The translations under genes and the position numbers were made by a program. Shown piece after piece: positions 59,795-64,000 of a stretch of 64,000 nucleotides of DNA (the first letter of the stretch is position 1; the number at the start of each line of letters is the position of its first letter). The notes beneath the pieces were generated by a model, which made no database searches, had not been told where the DNA came from, and saw nothing but the letters and a program-made list of their open reading frames with translations. The DNA comes from Pilosibacter fragilis (lineage in GTDB: Bacteria; Bacillota; Clostridia; Lachnospirales; Lachnospiraceae), in the NCBI RefSeq assembly GCF_032490495.1, contig NZ_JAVYJB010000007.1, positions 62,001 to 126,000 on the forward strand, in the 5' to 3' direction.

Positions 59795-61965
59795 TTTTAT
59801 ACCCTGGAACGATGCTGCAGGACCGATATGAGATTCTGGAAAAGATAGGTTCCGGCGGAATGTCAGAGGTCTATAAAGCAAAATGCCATAAATTAAACCG
59901 TCTGGTCGCAATCAAGGTACTGAAATCGGAGTTTACTTCCGACGCGACCTTTGTCAGTAAATTTAAGATGGAAGCTCAGGCAGCGGCCGGACTTTCACAC
60001 CCGAATATTGTCAATATATATGATGTCGTGGATGAGGGAGATATCCACTTTATCGTTATGGAGCTCGTAGAGGGAATCACCTTAAAGAGCTATATCACGA
60101 AAAAAGGTCATCTGGATGTAAAGGAAGCCATCGGGATCGCGATCCAGGTAGCCTCCGGAATCGAAGCAGCCCATGAACAGCATATCATTCACCGTGATAT
60201 CAAGCCTCAGAATATGCTGATCTCCATGGATGGAAAGGTGAAGGTAGCGGACTTCGGAATTGCGAGAGCTGTGTCGTCCCAGACCATGAATGCGGCGACA
60301 GTTGTGGGATCTGTCCACTATATCTCCCCCGAACAGGCGAGAGGCGGATACAGCGATGAGCGGAGCGACCTGTATTCCTTAGGTATCACCATGTTTGAGA
60401 TGGTCACCGGCCATGTTCCGTTTGAGGGGGACAACACGGTGACGGTCGCGCTGGCACATCTGGAAGAACCGATGCCGGATCCCAGAATGTTGAATCCGGA
60501 TGTGTCCCCAAGTCTTGCGAGGATCATCTTAAAATGTACGGAAAAGAGACCGGAGCGCCGATACCCGAACGCGGCGGCTGTGATCAGTGACCTGAGAAGA
60601 GCACTCTTAAATGATGATGACCCGACTATCGGCGCCGTTAAAGAGGAAGACCACAGCTCCGATACCATCGTCATCAGCCCAAAAGAACTGAATCTGATCA
60701 AGACGAGAAGTGGGGAACGGATCCGGGAGTCAAAGCCGGTAAAAGAGATCCGTGAGCGCAGGGAACGGCGGGATCTGGAAAAGCGGTATGATCAGACGGA
60801 CAACGCGAAGAAGGAACCGAAAAAGAATAAAGTGGATGATGAAGCCACAGGACTGGAAAAGATCCTGACAGGCCTGGGCGTGGCGGCAGCCATCGTCATT
60901 GTCGCGGTTGTGATCGTGTTTGTCCTGAAGCTTGGTGGTCTGTTCAGAAGCAGCACTCCGGAGGATCCGACAAAAACCGTTTCTGAGGAATCTATGACGG
61001 AAGAAGCGAAGACAACTGCGGCATCGGAGACTGTTATCAGCCAGAAGGAAGTCTATATGCCGAAGCTTGTGGGCCACTCCGAGGAGGAAGCCGAGAAGAT
61101 CTTACAGGGACTCGATCTCACCATGCAGGTAGAGCAGAAAAACTCGGATGAAGTGGAAAAAGGCATCGTCATCTCACAGAAGGAAGAGCCCGATACCGTG
61201 ATTCCGCGTTTCTCCAAGGTAACCGTTGTCATCAGCGCGGGTTCTGATAAGGTTGATCTCTCAGAACTTGGCCTTTCCGGAATGACACTGGAAACGGCGG
61301 TCCGCCTGTTGGAGGGAAAGAATTTAAAAGCAGATGTTCGGGAGGAAGCCAGCGAGGAGGTGGCTTCCGGAACGATCATCCGCTATGAACCGGAGGAAAA
61401 AGTGGCCCTCGGAAGTACCGTAACCTTATATGTGAGTACGGGACCGGAGGAGGAATTCGTTCCTGTACCGAATCTTTATGGAAAGACGGACGCGGAGGCG
61501 GCAGCACTTCTTTCCGCGGCAGGACTTGTGACCGGAGAGGTTTCAAAGGAGTACGACAGCACGATCTCGGCCGGTCACGTCATCAGTCAGGGCGTTGAGG
61601 CAGGAACTCAGGTAGCACCTGGGGATACCGTGGATTACACTCTGAGCCTTGGGCCGGAAGCTCCGAAAAAACAGTTTATCGCGTCTCTGGATGCAAGCTA
61701 TCCGCTTCAGGTCTCCTATGGACCGGGGGCAGCATCCTCCGAGATCCAGATCCTGATCCGTTTAAAGCAGACGGTGAACGGCAAAGTGACCTATACGAAG
61801 CTTGCGGAGCCAAAGTCTTACAGCGCGGACACAACCCTGAATATCAAGTTAGACAGGATCCGCGGCGCGGACGGCGTACAGACCGGTGAGGTGGAGATCG
61901 TGGACCTCACGAACAACGTGGTACTGACATCCTATAATGTGACATTTACGGAGGTTGACGGTTGA
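59791..61965 (+). CDS. prkC: Ser/Thr protein kinase with PASTA repeats
   Basis: A 724-residue sensor kinase that links wall status to growth, division and spore germination. Kinase domain residues 1-275 has GSGGMSEVYKA, VAIKVLK, HRDIKPQNML and DFGIARA. A basic juxtamembrane part and one membrane helix near residues 362-384 follow. Three extracellular PASTA repeats, from about 420 to 626, bind muropeptides or lipid II. The last 98 residues form a further non-PASTA domain with KKQFIASLDASYPLQVS, beyond the usual PrkC end. It forms a pair with prpC. Confidence 0.95.
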   Translation: MILYPGTMLQDRYEILEKIGSGGMSEVYKAKCHKLNRLVAIKVLKSEFTSDATFVSKFKMEAQAAAGLSHPNIVNIYDVVDEGDIHFIVMELVEGITLKSYITKKGHLDVKEAIGIAIQVASGIEAAHEQHIIHRDIKPQNMLISMDGKVKVADFGIARAVSSQTMNAATVVGSVHYISPEQARGGYSDERSDLYSLGITMFEMVTGHVPFEGDNTVTVALAHLEEPMPDPRMLNPDVSPSLARIILKCTEKRPERRYPNAAAVISDLRRALLNDDDPTIGAVKEEDHSSDTIVISPKELNLIKTRSGERIRESKPVKEIRERRERRDLEKRYDQTDNAKKEPKKNKVDDEATGLEKILTGLGVAAAIVIVAVVIVFVLKLGGLFRSSTPEDPTKTVSEESMTEEAKTTAASETVISQKEVYMPKLVGHSEEEAEKILQGLDLTMQVEQKNSDEVEKGIVISQKEEPDTVIPRFSKVTVVISAGSDKVDLSELGLSGMTLETAVRLLEGKNLKADVREEASEEVASGTIIRYEPEEKVALGSTVTLYVSTGPEEEFVPVPNLYGKTDAEAAALLSAAGLVTGEVSKEYDSTISAGHVISQGVEAGTQVAPGDTVDYTLSLGPEAPKKQFIASLDASYPLQVSYGPGAASSEIQILIRLKQTVNGKVTYTKLAEPKSYSADTTLNIKLDRIRGADGVQTGEVEIVDLTNNVVLTSYNVTFTEVDG

Positions 61966-62840
61966 CTGGAAAGATCATAAAGGGAATTGCCGGATTCTAT
62001 TACGTACATGACGGCGTTTCCAAAGTATACGAGTGTAAGGCAAAGGGCGTATTCCGGAACCGGAAGATCAAGCCCCTTGTGGGCGACAATGTGGAGTTCG
62101 ACGTGCTTTCTGAGGAGCAGAGCCTCGGAAACATCGTGGAGATCCTTCCGAGGGAGAACTCCCTGATCCGTCCGGCAGTGGCGAACATCGATCAGGCAAT
62201 GATCGTGTTTGCCGTCGCTGACCCGGAACCGAATTTAAACCTTCTGGACCGCTTTCTGGTTACGATGGAAGCCCAGAATGTTCCGGTGGTGATCTGCTTT
62301 AATAAGACAGATCTCGGAAAAGAGGGTGAGGCAGAACGACTTGCTGGAATCTATCGGGATGCCGGATATGATGTCCATCTGTCCTGTGCTCTGGCGGGGG
62401 AAGGGATCGAGGCGATCCATGACCTCTTAAGGGGGAAGACAACGGCACTTGCCGGCCCGTCCGGTGTTGGAAAATCATCCCTGACAAACCGAATCCAGCC
62501 GGAGGCGGAGATGGAGACGGGGGCCGTCAGTGAGAAGATCCGCAGGGGTCGCCATACCACAAGACATTCGGAGCTGTTCTTCGTCGAGAAGGAGACCTTC
62601 GTGATGGACACGCCGGGCTTCAGCTCCATCTTTGTCGACAATATGAAGCCGGAAGAGTTAAAGGATTTCTTTCCGGAATTTGAGGCCTACGAGCCGGAAT
62701 GCCGGTTTTTGGGCTGTGTCCATGTGGGAGAACGGGAGTGCGGCGTCAAGGAGGCCGTAAAAGCAGGAAAGATTGCGGATTCCCGGTATGAAAATTATCG
62801 GCTGATCTATGAAGAACTGAAGAGTAAAAGGAGATATTAA
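61962..62840 (+). CDS. rsgA: Small ribosomal subunit biogenesis GTPase RsgA
   Basis: A 292-residue circularly permuted GTPase that checks 30S subunit assembly. The order is N-terminal OB fold, then G4 FNKTDLG, then G1 GPSGVGKSSL near residue 165, then DTPGFSS, and a C-terminal zinc knuckle with CRFLGCVHVGERECGVKEAV. Translation starts at TTG 61962, 7 bases after GGAGG inside the end of prkC; stop and start overlap. Confidence 0.96.
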   Translation: MTGKIIKGIAGFYYVHDGVSKVYECKAKGVFRNRKIKPLVGDNVEFDVLSEEQSLGNIVEILPRENSLIRPAVANIDQAMIVFAVADPEPNLNLLDRFLVTMEAQNVPVVICFNKTDLGKEGEAERLAGIYRDAGYDVHLSCALAGEGIEAIHDLLRGKTTALAGPSGVGKSSLTNRIQPEAEMETGAVSEKIRRGRHTTRHSELFFVEKETFVMDTPGFSSIFVDNMKPEELKDFFPEFEAYEPECRFLGCVHVGERECGVKEAVKAGKIADSRYENYRLIYEELKSKRRY

Positions 62841-62844
62841 GATC

Positions 62845-63510
62845 ATGTATATATTAGCGCCATCGATTCTTTCAGCAGACTTTTCAAAACTTGGTGAAGA
62901 TGTAAAGACAGTTTCTGACGCGGGAGCGCAGTACATCCATCTGGATGTGATGGATGGAGCGTTTGTCCCGAGCATTTCCTTCGGTATGCCGGTGATCTCA
63001 TCCCTCAGAAAGACAACAGACCGTGTGTTTGATGTCCATATGATGGTGGAGGAGCCGGGAAGATATGTAAATGATGTCAGAAAGGCCGGCGCGGATATCA
63101 TCTGTGTCCATCAGGAAGCCTGTCTTCATCTGGACCGTACCATCAACCAGATCAAGGAGACCGGTGCCAGAGCAGCTGTTGCGTTAAACCCGGCAACTCC
63201 GGTCGAGACACTTTCCTGTATCTTAAAAGAAGCAGATATGTTTCTGATTATGTCCGTAAATCCGGGATTCGGAGGACAGAAGTTTATCCCGTATACGTTA
63301 GAGAAGATCAAAAAGCTCCGCGGCATGTTAGATGAGGCCGGACTCACCACCGATATTGAGGTGGACGGCGGCGTGAATGCGGCAAATGTCAGAGAGGTTC
63401 TCGATGCAGGCGCGAACGTGATCGTTGCGGGTTCCGCGGTGTTTAAGAACGATGCGGCAGCGAATACGAAGGAGTTCCTGAAGATCTTTGAGGAGTATTC
63501 CGCAAGATAA
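62845..63510 (+). CDS. rpe: Ribulose-phosphate 3-epimerase
   Basis: A 221-residue TIM-barrel enzyme interconverting ribulose-5-phosphate and xylulose-5-phosphate. Conserved HLDVMDGAFVPSISFG, DVHMMVEEPG, SVNPGFGGQKF and DGGVNAANV motifs give metal and phosphate binding. It begins 4 bases after rsgA, with AAGGAGA as ribosome site. The rsgA-rpe-thiN order is common in Firmicutes. Confidence 0.97.
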   Translation: MYILAPSILSADFSKLGEDVKTVSDAGAQYIHLDVMDGAFVPSISFGMPVISSLRKTTDRVFDVHMMVEEPGRYVNDVRKAGADIICVHQEACLHLDRTINQIKETGARAAVALNPATPVETLSCILKEADMFLIMSVNPGFGGQKFIPYTLEKIKKLRGMLDEAGLTTDIEVDGGVNAANVREVLDAGANVIVAGSAVFKNDAAANTKEFLKIFEEYSAR

Positions 63511-63562
63511 GGGACCGCACCCGGCGTGAGGATGTGCCATGGATAGGGGAGAGGCAGATAAT

Positions 63563-64000
63563 ATGAATGCAGACAGAAGAGAAATGACGGATACCTGCCT
63601 GATCGTGTCGGGCGGACCGACGGACCGGAAATTTGCTGCGGAATTCGTGAAAAATCGGAAATATCCCTATGTGATCGCAGTGGACGCGGGTCTTGCCGTC
63701 TGCGAGGAGCTGGGGCTTGTGCCGGACCTTGCGGTGGGCGATTTTGATACCTTCGGGCTGGAACGGATGGAAGAACTCAGAAAGAAAGAGGGATGGGCGA
63801 CGGATGTCCATAAGCCGGAGAAGGATGAGACGGACACGGATCTTGCGGTCCGCTCCGCACTCCGGGCAGGGTTTCATACCGCCCATGTTCTGGGAGCCAC
63901 AGGGGGCAGGCTGGATCATGAGCTTTCCAATATCCATCTGATGCGGGCGGCGAAGGATGCAGGACTTTTCATGGAGATCTATGATGCAAAAAACCGTATC
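63563..64000 (+). CDS. thiN: Thiamine pyrophosphokinase (5' part)
   Basis: The first 146 codons are present; the gene runs off the right edge. It makes thiamin diphosphate from thiamin and ATP. VSGGPTDRKF, VIAVDAGLAVCEEL, VGDFDTF, KDETDTDLAVR and GATGGRLDHELSNI are the standard motifs. Thiamin diphosphate is the cofactor of the NifJ enzyme earlier in the window, although the genes are not linked. ATG 63563 has an upstream GGGGAGAGG. Confidence 0.94.
   Translation, partial: MNADRREMTDTCLIVSGGPTDRKFAAEFVKNRKYPYVIAVDAGLAVCEELGLVPDLAVGDFDTFGLERMEELRKKEGWATDVHKPEKDETDTDLAVRSALRAGFHTAHVLGATGGRLDHELSNIHLMRAAKDAGLFMEIYDAKNRI

Noticed and set aside
1..64000. CRISPR arrays, tRNA/rRNA genes, transposases, integrases, prophage genes
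   Set aside because: Looked for and not seen; no regular direct repeats, cloverleaf-type sequences or mobile-element proteins.

Overview
The window looks like chromosome of an anaerobic, low-to-mid GC Firmicute, most likely a Lachnospiraceae member (Clostridium cluster XIVa). Supporting signs are a leucine T-box ahead of leuS, pyruvate:ferredoxin oxidoreductase, formate-THF ligase, a MurE with the DNPR motif of meso-diaminopimelate-adding enzymes, lysine-poor TTGACA/TATAAT-type promoters with strong AGGAGG Shine-Dalgarno sites, several TTG/GTG starts, and cell-wall-binding repeat remnants of a type common in this family. No rRNA, tRNA, CRISPR array, transposase or prophage gene was seen. Coordinates and motif counts were read by eye.

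Layout. 1-2.4 kb: a family 2 glycosyltransferase with a hairpin-headed leader, the decayed tail of a cell-wall-binding protein, and a TauE/SafE permease on the minus strand. 2.5-5.6 kb: T-box, leuS, and a possible structured RNA plus terminator. 5.7-18.7 kb: a peptide-uptake island with three paralogous binding lipoproteins, an RpiR regulator between the second and third, dppBCDF-type permease and ATPases, and an S9 peptidase that would cut imported peptides. 18.9-24 kb: accessory region with a catalytically suspect L,D-transpeptidase-like protein, two broken cell-wall-binding genes, a minus-strand cluster of small proteins including a 78-residue cysteine-rich one, a 42-residue plus-strand protein, an AlaX editing protein and an HPr-like protein with a structured leader. 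24.2-27.5 kb: short precorrin-2 dehydrogenase, PHP phosphoesterase, VanW protein. 28-31.6 kb: nifJ. 31.9-36.6 kb: GntR/ABC exporter operon and a DUF368 lipid-carrier translocase. 36.7-43.9 kb: zinc-ribbon protein, O-acetylhomoserine sulfhydrylase, cardiolipin synthase, PsiE-like protein, SH3-NlpC/P60 hydrolase, TepA/ClpP-like protein. 44-64 kb: housekeeping block ftsK, fhs, murE, murF, priA, def, fmt, yugP-like, rsmB, rlmN, prpC, prkC, rsgA, rpe and a truncated thiN, tightly packed with overlapping starts and stops.

The most unusual parts are: (1) the peptide island, where a GTATAGTRAATAY motif lies on both sides of two of the binding-protein promoters and next to rpiR, suggesting looping control of a peptide system by a sugar-phosphate-type regulator; (2) the small-protein cluster at 20.6-21.9 kb; (3) a terminator whose 3' arm is the ribosome-binding site of the TepA/ClpP-like gene; (4) a nested-helix leader before the HPr-like gene; and (5) a promoter embedded in a terminator before the GntR operon.
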